A stretch of DNA of 64,000 nucleotides from Rhodococcus sp. IEGM 1409 (GCF_030056735.1 NZ_JASHKN010000001.1:1054001-1118000); one strand, 5' to 3'. Positions 26,268-35,209 are shown, counted from the stretch's first letter. Program-made: numbers and translations. Notes: generated by a model from the sequence alone, not told the origin.

Positions 26268-27967
26268 AGGAACCGCGAACGGCCGTGCATCTCGAACTCC
26301 TTCTCCAGGTTCACAACGTCAGCTTCGGTCATCAACGTGTATTCGGGGGCGCCACGGCCCACCCAGTGGAACACCGGTTCGTCGGTACGCCAGCGGTCGG
26401 CCTGTAATTCACGCTTGAGTACCTTGTTGGACCCTGTGACCGGCAGATCGGTCGAAACGCGAACGAACCGTGGCGCCGCCTTGGTACCCAAATCCGCCTG
26501 CGCGGCAAGGTAAGCCGCGAACTCGACCGGATCGAAGTCGGCAAAATCGGCAACCTCGATTGCGGCCATCACCTGATCACCCGAACGCGGATCCGGCACC
26601 GCGAAGACACCCGTTGCAATCACCTTGGGGTGGCGACGCAGGATGTGCTCGATCATCAGCGCCGACGTATTCTCGCCGTCGACGCGGATCCAGTCACCTT
26701 TGCGACCGGCGAAGTAGATGAACCCGGCCTCGTCGACGTAGCCGAGATCGCCTGTCCAGTACCAACCGTGGCGAATCTTCTCGGCTATCGCGTCTTCGTT
26801 CTTGTAGTACCCCTCGAACTTCTTCGAGCCGGCCTTGTCGACCATCTCGCCGATGGATTCGTCGGGGTTCAGCACGTGAGAGTGCTCGTCGAGGATTGCG
26901 CGGGGTCGCTCTTCGCGAGTATCGGGATCGACGATGACAATGTTCTCGTTCGCGGGACGGCCCAGTGCGCCGGCAGGCTGGTTCGGATCGAGCACCACCG
27001 AACCGGCGCCTTCACTCGAACCGTATCCCTCGAAAAGCTGTGCACCGAAACGGCGGATGAACTCTCCTTTGTCCCCCGGCGACGCCTCGGTCCCGAAGCC
27101 GTGAGTGAGAGTGTTCTCGATGTCGTCGGGCTGTTCCGGCGTCGCCATGAGATACCCCAAGGCCTTACCGACGTAAGTGAAATATGTTGCGCCGTAGAAC
27201 CGAACGTCCGGCATGAAACCCGAGGCGGTGAACTTGCGAACGAGGCAGACGGTAGCTCCCTGTGAGAGCGCCGGCGCCCAGAGGGCCATCAGCGCATTCC
27301 CGTGGAAGAGCGGCATGCAGCAGTAGCAGACGTCGTCGCGGTCGATGTCGTACTTGGCGCAGTTCGCGTAGGCCAACCGCGTCAAACGTCCCTGGCTGCA
27401 CCGCACTGCCTTGGACATTCCAGTGGTGCCCGAGGTGAAGAGAAGCAAGAACAGCGTCGACGCGTCGACGCCGAGGTCGATCTGAGGTGACTCGACCTGG
27501 TGAGCTGAAATCTTGTCCGCGTAGGACGCGTCGTCGACGAGGACAAATCGGTCTTCGGTCAGACCGAGGTCAAGGCCGGCCAACTTCTCGTAGCCCGCTT
27601 TGTCTGTGACGATCAGCTGGCAGTCCACGTACCGAACCTCGGCCTCGAGCTCGGCGCCACGCCTGGTCGGATTGATGCCGACGATCGCGGCTCCGGTCAG
27701 GGCCGCGCCGCCGAGCCAGAAGAGAAACTCGGGGTCGTTCTCGAGAAGTACTCCGATGTGAAACGGCCCAGGCGCGCGAAGCGACTTCGCAAGCGAGCCG
27801 CGCGCTGCGCTCTCGCGCACCACCTCGTCCCAGCTCCAGTCCTGCGTCCGCGTGCGCAGACCCAGGCGCTGATCACCGAGACGGTCGATCAACATCTGCG
27901 CGACGTCCTCGCGCTGAGGAGCTGCAAGGGCTGCATTCGAAGATGCTTCGGTGGCGGTGTTCGTCAT
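26264..27967 (-). CDS. AMP-forming acyl-CoA synthetase, FadD17-like
   Basis: 567 aa from ATG 27967. ANL-family motifs: the P-loop LLLFTSGTTGMSKA, EGYGSSEGAG and YWTGDLGYVDEAG, with the C-terminal Lys in GSNKVLKRELQ. It adenylates a carboxylic acid and loads it onto CoA. It resembles the FadD17/FadD19 group that acts on sterol side chains. Starts a minus-strand operon and is divergent from a second CoA ligase at 28150, with a strong inverted repeat between them. Confidence 0.82.
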   Translation of the reverse strand: MTNTATEASSNAALAAPQREDVAQMLIDRLGDQRLGLRTRTQDWSWDEVVRESAARGSLAKSLRAPGPFHIGVLLENDPEFLFWLGGAALTGAAIVGINPTRRGAELEAEVRYVDCQLIVTDKAGYEKLAGLDLGLTEDRFVLVDDASYADKISAHQVESPQIDLGVDASTLFLLLFTSGTTGMSKAVRCSQGRLTRLAYANCAKYDIDRDDVCYCCMPLFHGNALMALWAPALSQGATVCLVRKFTASGFMPDVRFYGATYFTYVGKALGYLMATPEQPDDIENTLTHGFGTEASPGDKGEFIRRFGAQLFEGYGSSEGAGSVVLDPNQPAGALGRPANENIVIVDPDTREERPRAILDEHSHVLNPDESIGEMVDKAGSKKFEGYYKNEDAIAEKIRHGWYWTGDLGYVDEAGFIYFAGRKGDWIRVDGENTSALMIEHILRRHPKVIATGVFAVPDPRSGDQVMAAIEVADFADFDPVEFAAYLAAQADLGTKAAPRFVRVSTDLPVTGSNKVLKRELQADRWRTDEPVFHWVGRGAPEYTLMTEADVVNLEKEFEMHGRSRFL

Positions 27968-28014
27968 CGTGTCCTGTGTCCTAGTCGATATCGGAATGTC
28001 GATTACTCCAACTG

Positions 28015-28035
28015 CGATACGACTCGAACGTATCG
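28015..28035. promoter_or_regulatory. 7-bp inverted repeat between two divergent CoA ligase genes
   Basis: CGATACG and CGTATCG are perfect complements separated by 7 bp, in the 182-bp gap between the divergent ligases. It lies 48 bp from the left gene's start. The layout suits a dimeric repressor that controls both. It does not match the KstR or KstR2 consensus. Confidence 0.55.
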
Positions 28036-28149
28036 ACGCCTCGGAGCCGGAACCCTCCCAGTCTCGCTCAGTGGTAACCGCCGACACAGATATGATTTTC
28101 TCGTGAGATTTTGTGACGTGAAAAGCGCCACAATACGAAAGGCCATTCC

Positions 28150-29811
28150 ATGACTGCCCCCGCAGATCCGCAGTTGCTTCTGGACCAGGCGGTCTCACGC
28201 CTCACTGGTCCAGGTGGGCCATTCGAGATCGTCGAAGAAGAGGTTCTCGGCACGGTCATGCCCGTGATGAAGAACCGCGGTCGTGCCATCGGTGAGCTCA
28301 TCTCGGCATCTCGGGCATGGGGCGACGGCGACTATCTCGTCACCAGCGATCGTCGAATCTCGTTCACCGAGCACGCCGATTCCGTCGCCGCGCTGGCAAC
28401 TGCTCTGCGGGACAAGTACGGAGTCCGCAAAGGCGACCGTGTGGGCATCCTCGCTGCCAACACTCCCGAATGGGTCATGACGTTCTTCGCGACGCAGGCG
28501 CTCGGCGCGATCGCGGTCGGTCTCAACGGTTGGTGGGTTCCTCGCGAGGTCACCCACGGGATCGAGCTCTCACGTCCGAAGGTTCTGGTCGTGGACGCCA
28601 AGCGCGGCGCCGCACTTCCCGAACTACCGGCAGACATCACGGTCCTCACCATGGAAGAGGATCTCCCCGCGCTCATCGCGGAGTACGCGGGCTCCGACGT
28701 GCCGAGCACCGATATCGACGAAGACGATCCCGCAGTCATCCTGTTCACCAGCGGAACCAGCGGTCGTCCCAAGGGCGCACTCCACTCGCACCGCAACGTG
28801 ATGGCCGTCGTCGACTACCACAAGTACAGCGACGCAATCGGCGCTGCATTCACCGGCCGGGAGTACGACGCTTCCAAGCCGAGCCCGCTGCGCTATCTGC
28901 TCACCTCCCCGCTCTTCCACATCGCCAGCCTGCACAATCTGGTGGTCCCCCGTCTCGCGACCGGCAGCGCCGTCATCCTGACCGAGGGCGGCTTCGACGT
29001 CGACAAGGTGCTCGGGCTGGTCGAACGTGAGCGCGTCACCAACTGGGGTGCGGTACCCACCATGGCGTCGCGTCTGCTCGAACACGGCAACATCGCCAAG
29101 TACGACGTCTCTTCTCTGACTGCATTCTCGCTGGCATCCGCGCCGTCGTCGCCCGCTTTCAAGGAACGCCTCAAGGAGCAGGTGCCGTTCGCACGCAATG
29201 CTCTGGTCGACAGCTACGGCCTCACCGAATGCAGCACCGCCATCGCAGTAGCCGTCGGCGCCGAACTCGAAGAGTTCCCAGGCACTCTCGGCCGTCCGAT
29301 CATCACCGTCTCGATGGAGATTCGAGATCCCTTCGGCGAGTGGCTGCCGGACGGCATCGAAGGTGAAGTGTGTGTACGCAGCCCGTTCGTCATGCTCGGA
29401 TACTGGGAGAACGACGAGGCAACCGAATCTGCAATTGCGCCCGGACGCTGGCTCCGCACAGGTGATTTCGGCGTCATCGAGAACGGGCGTCTCCGTCTCA
29501 CCGGCCGTCGTTCCGACCTGATCCTGCGTGGCGGCGAAAACGTCTACCCCACCGAGATCGAGCAGACGCTCGACGAACACCCAGACGTGATCGAGTGCGC
29601 TGTCATCGGCATGCCGCACCCCGACCTCGGCCAGGAAGTATCCGCTGTGGTGGTCCTGCGCCCCGGAGCGGAAACCACGGAGGCCGAGTTGCGTGACTAC
29701 GCTGCCGAGCGCCTGTCCTACTTCAAGGTTCCGTCGAAGTGGCGCATCACCGGTGATCTGTTGCCTCGCAATGCAACCGGCAAAATGGTTCGGCGCGAGA
29801 TCACCGTATGA
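28150..29811 (+). CDS. AMP-forming acyl-CoA synthetase
   Basis: 553 aa. Motifs: the P-loop [38 protein letters not shown] and the catalytic Lys in [10 protein letters not shown]. The enzyme activates a carboxylate as CoA thioester. The neighbourhood suggests a steroid acid, possibly a side-chain or ring-degradation acid such as those used by FadD3-type ligases; the specificity is inferred. Its stop overlaps the next NTF2-fold gene by 4 bp. Confidence 0.83.
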   Translation: MTAPADPQLLLDQAVSRLTGPGGPFEIVEEEVLGTVMPVMKNRGRAIGELISASRAWGDGDYLVTSDRRISFTEHADSVAALATALRDKYGVRKGDRVGILAANTPEWVMTFFATQALGAIAVGLNGWWVPREVTHGIELSRPKVLVVDAKRGAALPELPADITVLTMEEDLPALIAEYAGSDVPSTDIDEDDPAVILFTSGTSGRPKGALHSHRNVMAVVDYHKYSDAIGAAFTGREYDASKPSPLRYLLTSPLFHIASLHNLVVPRLATGSAVILTEGGFDVDKVLGLVERERVTNWGAVPTMASRLLEHGNIAKYDVSSLTAFSLASAPSSPAFKERLKEQVPFARNALVDSYGLTECSTAIAVAVGAELEEFPGTLGRPIITVSMEIRDPFGEWLPDGIEGEVCVRSPFVMLGYWENDEATESAIAPGRWLRTGDFGVIENGRLRLTGRRSDLILRGGENVYPTEIEQTLDEHPDVIECAVIGMPHPDLGQEVSAVVVLRPGAETTEAELRDYAAERLSYFKVPSKWRITGDLLPRNATGKMVRREITV

Positions 29812-30278
29812 CCGCGGAGCTGTCACGGATCGTTGCCGAGTCGGCGATCCGTGACCTGCTCTGCGAGTACACGCACCTGATCGATCAGGGCAGATTGCGT
29901 GAAGTCGCCGCGTTGTTCGCCCAGTCCGATTACGGGCAGTGCGGCCCGGACGGAGTTGCCACCACAGTCATTTCATCCGACGCCGATGCCGTCTTTGCAG
30001 CCTGTAATGGCTTCATTCGGATGTACGACGATCCGCCGATTCCGCGAACCAAGCATCTGCTGACCAACACGCGAATCTCGGTCGACGGTGAATCAGCGAC
30101 GGCGCTCTCGTACGTCACGGTCATACAAGGTATCGAAGATCTTGCCCTGCAACCCATTTTGTCGGGACGCTACTTCGATCGCTTCACCTGCGTCGACGGA
30201 ACGTGGCAGTTCAGCTCGAGGCTCTTCTGTTTGGACAACATGGGCGACATGTCCGCTCATGCCAAGCGGGCACTGTAG
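29808..30278 (+). CDS. NTF2-fold (SnoaL-like) protein
   Basis: 156 aa, ATG overlapping the ligase stop. Helix [24 protein letters not shown], then the NTF2 sheet ([30 protein letters not shown]). Typical of SnoaL-like dehydratase/isomerase-fold proteins. Coupled to the CoA ligase, so it probably acts on or binds the same intermediate. The reaction is unknown. Confidence 0.72.
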   Translation: MTAELSRIVAESAIRDLLCEYTHLIDQGRLREVAALFAQSDYGQCGPDGVATTVISSDADAVFAACNGFIRMYDDPPIPRTKHLLTNTRISVDGESATALSYVTVIQGIEDLALQPILSGRYFDRFTCVDGTWQFSSRLFCLDNMGDMSAHAKRAL

Positions 30279-30356
30279 AGGAACAACTGTGGAAATCGGC
30301 GTCAACGTTTTGGGTCTCGAGACTCGATTGGATGACCAACATCAAGGAGGCACGAC

Positions 30357-30872
30357 ATGGATCGGGCACTGCAGGATCTCATCGACAAGCAGGCTGTTCG
30401 TGAGGTGGTTTTGACGTACTGCCGCGGCATCGATCGCCTCGACTTCGATCTCGTCCGCAGCGCCTATCATCCGGATGCGGTCGACCATCACACCGGCTTC
30501 GACGGCAACATCGACGAGTACATCGCCTGGGTTACACCGAAACTCTCGGCGATCAGCGGCACGATGCACCACATCGGCAATCATCTGATCGAACTGCACG
30601 GCGACCAGGCGATCAGCGAGGCGTACTCGATGTCCACACATTGGGGCGGCTCCGAAGATATCGGGATGGTCAACTTCACCAGCGGTGCGCGATTCATCGA
30701 CCACATGGAGCGACGTGACGGCCGTTGGGCTATCAAGGAGCGATGGGCCGTACGAGAGTGGACCCGCTCGGACGAGGGTCGCTTCGTCAACCCCGAGGGA
30801 CCCGGTCCGCGCGGGCGTCGAGATGCCTCGGATCCTCTGACAGCATTACGACAAACCCTTGAGATGCACTGA
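30357..30872 (+). CDS. NTF2-fold (SnoaL-like) protein
   Basis: 171 aa, strong AAGGAGG site. Helix AVREVVLTYCRGIDRLDFDLV followed by YHPDAVDHH, a common start in SnoaL_4-type proteins, and a C-terminal strand pair with GRWAIKERWAVREW. Third member of the ligase operon on the plus strand. May be a ketosteroid-type isomerase or hydratase; no catalytic residue can be named with confidence. Confidence 0.72.
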   Translation: MDRALQDLIDKQAVREVVLTYCRGIDRLDFDLVRSAYHPDAVDHHTGFDGNIDEYIAWVTPKLSAISGTMHHIGNHLIELHGDQAISEAYSMSTHWGGSEDIGMVNFTSGARFIDHMERRDGRWAIKERWAVREWTRSDEGRFVNPEGPGPRGRRDASDPLTALRQTLEMH

Positions 30873-30920
30873 GATTCAGAAATCGGACTTTTCCGACTGA
30901 TTTGAGGATTCGGCTTCTAA

Positions 30921-30936
30921 TCGAACATGCATTCGA
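30921..30936. promoter_or_regulatory. LexA (SOS) box
   Basis: TCGAACATGCATTCGA differs from the actinobacterial LexA consensus TCGAAC-N4-GTTCGA at one position. It ends 13 bp before the start codon of the DUF222/HNH gene. Some mycobacterial 13E12-family genes are known LexA targets, which fits. Confidence 0.7.
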
Positions 30937-30955
30937 ATAGAATGAATGCATGTTC
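30923..30955. repeat. Perfect 12-bp inverted repeat overlapping the HNH gene start
   Basis: GAACATGCATTC and GAATGCATGTTC are perfect complements with a 9-bp spacer. The left arm lies inside the LexA box and the right arm contains the ATG (30950-30952). It could be a second protein-binding site or an RNA hairpin that hides the start codon. Confidence 0.75.
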
Positions 30956-32446
30956 AACCCCACGACAGAGCTTTTCGGTATCTCAGCACAGCTGACCGGT
31001 ACCGAAACTGATTGTGCCCTGGTTGATCTCATGACAGATCTGCATGCATGCGAGGCGATGCTGGTCGAACGCAAGCTCGCAGTCGTTGCCGAGTTCTTTT
31101 CGCGGCGAAGCTCGGAGCATGTCGCCAGTGGGACCTGGTCGTCGACCGCACACGAGCTGGCGGAATCGGAAATCGGTGCGACGCTCACGATGGGTCGCGC
31201 AGCTGCCGGGAAGTTGATCGGGTTGGGTTTCTCGTTGAAGACCCGTTTGCATCGCACTCGAGCGGCGATGGCGCGTGGCGAGTTGGATCTGTACCGCGTG
31301 GGTTTGATCGATTCCGCGACCGCGAACGTAAAAGACGAGTTGATCGACGAGGTCGAACGACTGCTGCTCGAGCAGGTTCTCGCCCCACCGGTTGCCGGCG
31401 GAACCGGCCTGACGGGAAGGCGCCTGACAGCGGCGATCGATCGGATCGTGGCGGTGGTGGACCCGGAAGGCATGCGAGAACGTCGACGTCGCGCTCTCGC
31501 AGATCGGTTCGTCGGGGTCAGTGCCGCCGAGGACGGGATGGCCAAGATCTTGGGAAGCGTTCCGGCCGAGCAGGCTCGGGCCTTCGACGGTCGGTTGCGC
31601 GAATTGGCAATGTCGGTGTGCCGACACGACTCTCGAACCTACGAGCAACGTCGAGCCGACGCGCTCTTCGAGTTGACCAACGGATCACCGTTCTTGCGGT
31701 GTAACTGTGACCGTGCTGATTGCCCACAGGATCGTCGGGGTGCTGTTGTCGTTCGTCGCCCCGTGGTTCACGTCGTGATGACTGATTCCACTCTGCGCGG
31801 TGGCGGCGAGCCCGCCCACCTGGACGGGTATGGAGTGATCAGCGCTGAGCATGCTCGCGACATCGCACACGACGCAGTCATTCGAAAGGTCCGCGTACCC
31901 GCTGATGGCGCCACCGAACCGGTGGCTGCGTCGGCACACGTCTACCGGCCAGGTGCAGTACTCGATACCTGGTTGCGGATCATCGCGGGCAGCTGCCAGT
32001 GGCTGCATTGTGATGTCCCAGCCTGGAATTCCGACCTCGACCACAATGAACCGTTCCATCATGGCGACCCCGAGCGCGGCGGCAAAACAGTTGAGTCGAA
32101 CATGAGTGCGTTCTGCCGGAATCATCATCGCCTCAAGCATTCTGACCGGTGGCGGTTCGCGTCGAACGAGGATCGAACCGTGTCACTGACGTCGCCGACC
32201 GGGCATAGTTACCGAACGCGGCCCGCAGGGTTGACGGCCGGCCTGCACGATCCGATACCGCCGCAAGGTGGTCGAAATCGGCGGACTCGAGCGGAGAACA
32301 AGGCTGCCCGTATCCAGAGCGAACGCAACAGCCAGCGCCGAAGGATTCAGAAACGAGCAGAGAAGCACGTTCAAAGTAGGCGGTGGAAATCACCGCGAGC
32401 CCACCGAGAACCCATCGATTACGGCAACGACCCGCCACCCTTCTGA
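30950..32446 (+). CDS. DUF222/HNH endonuclease of the 13E12 repeat family
   Basis: 498 aa. The N-terminal 300 residues are DUF222, mostly helical. The C-terminal part holds an HNH nuclease with a Cys pair in CQWLHCDVPAW, the catalytic-type DLDHNEPF, then NMSAFCRNHHRLKH. The last 70 residues are very basic. The family is multicopy and variable in actinobacteria and behaves like a mobile or conflict-related nuclease; its true role is unknown. No ribosome site precedes the ATG, which lies inside an inverted repeat beside a LexA box, so DNA-damage control is likely. Confidence 0.88.
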   Translation: MFNPTTELFGISAQLTGTETDCALVDLMTDLHACEAMLVERKLAVVAEFFSRRSSEHVASGTWSSTAHELAESEIGATLTMGRAAAGKLIGLGFSLKTRLHRTRAAMARGELDLYRVGLIDSATANVKDELIDEVERLLLEQVLAPPVAGGTGLTGRRLTAAIDRIVAVVDPEGMRERRRRALADRFVGVSAAEDGMAKILGSVPAEQARAFDGRLRELAMSVCRHDSRTYEQRRADALFELTNGSPFLRCNCDRADCPQDRRGAVVVRRPVVHVVMTDSTLRGGGEPAHLDGYGVISAEHARDIAHDAVIRKVRVPADGATEPVAASAHVYRPGAVLDTWLRIIAGSCQWLHCDVPAWNSDLDHNEPFHHGDPERGGKTVESNMSAFCRNHHRLKHSDRWRFASNEDRTVSLTSPTGHSYRTRPAGLTAGLHDPIPPQGGRNRRTRAENKAARIQSERNSQRRRIQKRAEKHVQSRRWKSPRAHREPIDYGNDPPPF

Positions 32447-32469
32447 GGCGCGTCGATGCGTCGCCGGTG

Positions 32470-32625
32470 TCAGTCCGACGCCGGCTTGGTGTCGTCGTCT
32501 GTTGCCGGATCGTCTTCAGCAAGTGGATCTATGGTGTCGACACCTTCGAGGACGGTCAGCTCTTCTTCCGCCTCGGCGAGGAGCGCCTTGGCTTCAGCTT
32601 CGACCTTCTTCACCCATTCGGACAT
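32470..32625 (-). CDS. Small acidic coiled-coil protein
   Basis: 51 aa from ATG 32625 with GAGG upstream. The first half is a Glu/Ala/Leu-rich helix (VEAEAKALLAEAEEELTVLE) and the second half a very acidic tail ending TKPASD. I do not recognise it. It overlaps no other gene and the reading frame has actinobacterial codon bias, which supports its being real. Confidence 0.45.
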   Translation of the reverse strand: MSEWVKKVEAEAKALLAEAEEELTVLEGVDTIDPLAEDDPATDDDTKPASD

Positions 32626-32716
32626 CCCGAGCCTCTTCTCTTCCGAAAAGCGAGTTCCCGCTGTATCTGAACTCAGACTACGTCGCCGGCGACGAGTTTC
32701 GCCGTCCGCTCGAGTC

Positions 32717-32736
32717 AGTACTCGTGACCGAGTATT
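32717..32736. promoter_or_regulatory. Inverted repeat upstream of an SDR gene
   Basis: TACTCG-TGAC-CGAGTA is perfect; one more matching pair with a single mismatch extends the arms to 8. It ends 26 bp before the SDR start at 32763 and is well placed for an operator. Confidence 0.5.
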
Positions 32737-32762
32737 CGAGATTTGCGACGGACGGAGCACTC

Positions 32763-33587
32763 ATGCCCGGACAGTTGAAAGGCAAAACCGCACTGATCAC
32801 CGGAGCCGCCCGAGGTCAGGGCCGAAGCCACGCCGTGCGATTGGCGCAAGAGGGCGCGAACATCATTGCGCTCGACATCTGCCGTCAGATCGAATCGGTG
32901 GCCTACCCGATGGGAACCGCCGACGATTTACGGCAGACAACGGCATTGGTCAAGGACATCGGGCGAAATATCGTCGCGCGAGAAGTGGACGTTCGCGATT
33001 TGCCCGCACTGCGAACTGCAGTATCCGACGGAATCGCTGCGTTGGGCAGCCTCGACATCGTTCTGGCCAACGCCGGTATCGGCATGATGTCCCCGGACGT
33101 CGACGATGCCCACGCGTTCCGCGACCAGATGGAGGTCAACCTTTTCGGCGTCTGGAATACCGTCCAGGCCGCAGCGCCCGCGATGATCGAGCAAGGGACG
33201 GGCGGCGCGATAGTCCTGACTGGATCAACACTGGGACTTGTAGGCCGCGGAGGTGATGGGACCGGCGGATCCGATGGCTACTGCGCGAGTAAACACGCCA
33301 TCGTGGGGCTGGGACGCACGTGGTCACACTGGCTTGCTCCCCACAATATTCGTGTCAACTCCGTGCATCCGGCGGGAGCAAATACGCCGATGGTCGTCAA
33401 CGACGCTGTCGCGAAACTGTTTGCGGACTCCCCGACGTCGAGCGGAGCCGACGTCGGCAATCTCTTGGACGTCGGGTTGATCGAGGCTTACGACGTCAGC
33501 AACGCGATAGCCTGGTTGGTCTCGGATCAGGCTCGATACGTCACAGGTATCGCGTTACCGGTCGACGCGGGATTCACGGCCAAATAG
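32763..33587 (+). CDS. SDR of the mycofactocin-coupled type
   Basis: 274 aa from ATG 32763. The glycine motif reads TGAARGQGRSHAVRLA, and the first strand ends in ALDIC, a pattern typical of actinobacterial SDRs that need mycofactocin and carry tightly bound NAD. NAGIG and the catalytic YCASK follow. Such enzymes oxidise alcohols, including steroid alcohols. No mycofactocin biosynthesis genes lie in the window. The cofactor dependence is inferred from sequence resemblance. Confidence 0.75.
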   Translation: MPGQLKGKTALITGAARGQGRSHAVRLAQEGANIIALDICRQIESVAYPMGTADDLRQTTALVKDIGRNIVAREVDVRDLPALRTAVSDGIAALGSLDIVLANAGIGMMSPDVDDAHAFRDQMEVNLFGVWNTVQAAAPAMIEQGTGGAIVLTGSTLGLVGRGGDGTGGSDGYCASKHAIVGLGRTWSHWLAPHNIRVNSVHPAGANTPMVVNDAVAKLFADSPTSSGADVGNLLDVGLIEAYDVSNAIAWLVSDQARYVTGIALPVDAGFTAK

Positions 33588-33672
33588 ACGCCGGAATCTC
33601 GAGCGGAATAATCGGAACCGATCATCGAGGGAGTCGACGCAGCACCAACTACGCCTAGGAATCCGATCCCCG

Positions 33673-33700
33673 ACCCGGGCAATGCAACCCGGGCAATGCA
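33673..33700. repeat. Tandem duplication of a 14-mer
   Basis: ACCCGGGCAATGCA occurs twice head to tail with no mismatch. Only two copies, so it looks like a simple slippage duplication. Confidence 0.85.
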
Positions 33701-33988
33701 ACTCGGTATGCCTCCAGATGGATCCCGATGCGGCGCGAAATGCCACGTCCCAAGGCCGCTCTCGCGCCGAAGTGCAATCAGTGCGACGAGTACGGGATGG
33801 CTCCCCGACAATGCCCTCGGCGAAGCCGTGAGGTGCACCTGCCGAACACAGCCCCAGGTGAAATCGGTGGCTTCGACGGAACCAAACGGACCGAGCACGT
33901 CCAGCCCTCCTCCACTCAGTGCAACTAAAGGACTAACCCGAAAGGTCTAACTTTTCCGGTAGGCGAGGTTTATCCGAATTTGGCACGA

Positions 33989-34010
33989 CACAAACCGGCC
34001 GGTCTGTGTT
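33989..34010. promoter_or_regulatory. 22-bp palindrome, TetR-type operator candidate
   Basis: ACACAAACCGG and CCGGTCTGTGT are inverted halves with one mismatched pair; the centre ACCGGCCGGT is a core found in many actinobacterial TetR operators. It lies 48 bp before the secreted-protein gene at 34059. No TetR gene is adjacent, so the regulator would act from elsewhere. Confidence 0.6.
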
Positions 34011-34058
34011 AATTTTCCCGGAGCTTCACTTTCCCCCCTGTGAGAGGCGTCAATTCGC

Positions 34059-34814
34059 ATGTCCAAGAACACTCGTCGTACCGGAACCATCGCTGCACTC
34101 GTCGGCGCGGCCGCGCTGATCGCGCCGGCCTTCGCCAATGCGGCACCGACCGGTTCGCTCGGCTCCGCAGACCCGGGGGCAGGCTTCTCATGCTCCGCGA
34201 CGTCGACTGAAACCACCGCCAACGGATGGGGCATCCCGTTCACCGACGAGAAGGATCAGGCCGCCTCCTACTCTGCAGAGAACGTCTTCGACAAGGACGG
34301 CTCACTCAAGCTCGAAGTCACCGATGTCAAGGATCGCTCCGTGTCCTACCACGCGGCCGGCAGCATCAAGCTCGCCGACGCTGCAGCGAAGGAGATCGGG
34401 TTCTCCGAGCGCGCCGTGACCACCAGTGCCGCGTTTCAGTTGCGCTTGACCGGCACCACCAATGCGAATGACAACGGGTTCACCACTCTGGTGTGGGTCC
34501 CGAGCCAGAACGGCGCGCCCGTGACCACCGACGCCGTGAAGCACCAGAACATCCAGGACGGACTCTGGTGGAGCACCCGCACCATCGGTGGCGCGGCAAA
34601 GGGCGTTCCCACCTCACTCGATGCCATCGTTGCAGCCAACCCCAACGCGAAGGTCGAGCACTACGGCGTAAGCGTCGGAACCGGCTCAGCAGCCTCGAAC
34701 GTCTTCGTCGACGACGTGAAGTTCAACGGCTGCGCCACCAACTTCGCCAAGAAGGACGCCGACCCCGAAACCGGCACCGGCTCACTCGGCAACATCTTCG
34801 GAAGCCTCTCCTGA
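34059..34814 (+). CDS. Secreted protein of unknown function
   Basis: 251 aa. A classical signal peptide (basic MSKNTRRTG, hydrophobic core, AFANAAP cleavage) leads into a mature protein of about 220 residues rich in Thr, Ser, Ala and Asn. It has two Cys, in SCSAT and NGCATN, that could form a disulfide. The composition suggests a beta-sandwich. I do not recognise the family. It is a single-gene unit with a palindrome upstream and a strong terminator downstream. Confidence 0.75.
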   Translation: MSKNTRRTGTIAALVGAAALIAPAFANAAPTGSLGSADPGAGFSCSATSTETTANGWGIPFTDEKDQAASYSAENVFDKDGSLKLEVTDVKDRSVSYHAAGSIKLADAAAKEIGFSERAVTTSAAFQLRLTGTTNANDNGFTTLVWVPSQNGAPVTTDAVKHQNIQDGLWWSTRTIGGAAKGVPTSLDAIVAANPNAKVEHYGVSVGTGSAASNVFVDDVKFNGCATNFAKKDADPETGTGSLGNIFGSLS

Positions 34815-34831
34815 CCTGAGGTTCCAAACGC

Positions 34832-34877
34832 AAAGGTCAGGCCCACTCTCCGTGTGGAGAGTGGGCCCTGATCTTTT
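34832..34877 (+). terminator. Rho-independent terminator
   Basis: TCAGGCCCACTCTCC pairs with GGAGAGTGGGCCCTGA (one bulged C) around GTGT, followed by five T. It ends the secreted-protein transcript. Confidence 0.92.
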
Positions 34878-34903
34878 TGAGTGAGCGGCGAGTGACGGAC
34901 TGG

Positions 34904-35209
34904 TCAGATATCGCCGCCCTCCCACCACGCGAGGCGAGGTGAGTACTTCGTGGACCCGAAAGAACGATTGGTGCGCGCGCCCCATCCCACTTTCTTGTTG
35001 CCGGCAGGCTTCGGGATGATGTTCGACGAGTCCGGCCACGAGATTCTCTGGACCCCGTTGATCAGTACCCGGTAGGTGAAGATTCCTGTCGTCGGGTTCT
35101 TCTCGGCCCACAACTCCACGACCTTGCCTACGGCACCGCTCTCCGACGCTGTCCCTCGGTTTACGGTGCTCGCTCCACCGTCCGGCGTGTTGAACAGCGC
35201 CAGTGACAT
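34904..35209 (-). CDS. Hypothetical protein, possibly the C-terminal remnant of a larger one
   Basis: 101 aa. The frame has strand-rich, tryptophan-containing segments (VVELWAEKNPTTGIFTYRV, then LAWWEGGDI at the end) like the tail of a beta-sandwich or lectin-type domain. There is no ribosome site before the ATG at 35209, and the upstream DNA is a frameshifted SDR fragment. I think it is the surviving 3' part of a longer gene, but a real small gene is possible. Confidence 0.35.
   Translation of the reverse strand: MSLALFNTPDGGASTVNRGTASESGAVGKVVELWAEKNPTTGIFTYRVLINGVQRISWPDSSNIIPKPAGNKKVGWGARTNRSFGSTKYSPRLAWWEGGDI

Larger units (their letters stand above)
33588..34058. other. Intergenic region with tandem repeat and palindrome
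   Basis: 471 bp in which I see no gene I can support. Short frames exist on both strands (one plus frame at 33728-33928 has two CxxC-like cysteines) but have no ribosome site or recognisable fold. It holds a duplicated 14-mer and, near the right end, a 22-bp palindrome in front of the secreted-protein gene. Confidence 0.5.

Noticed and set aside
28624-29826. 400-codon minus-strand frame opposite the CoA ligase
   Set aside because: No family resemblance; the ligase on the plus strand accounts for the region.
33673-33700. Direct repeat as a CRISPR array
   Set aside because: Only two copies, adjacent with no spacer; simple tandem duplication.
33527-33898. 123-codon minus-strand frame in the 33.6-34.0 kb gap
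   Set aside because: It overlaps the end of an SDR gene, has no ribosome site and no recognisable domain.
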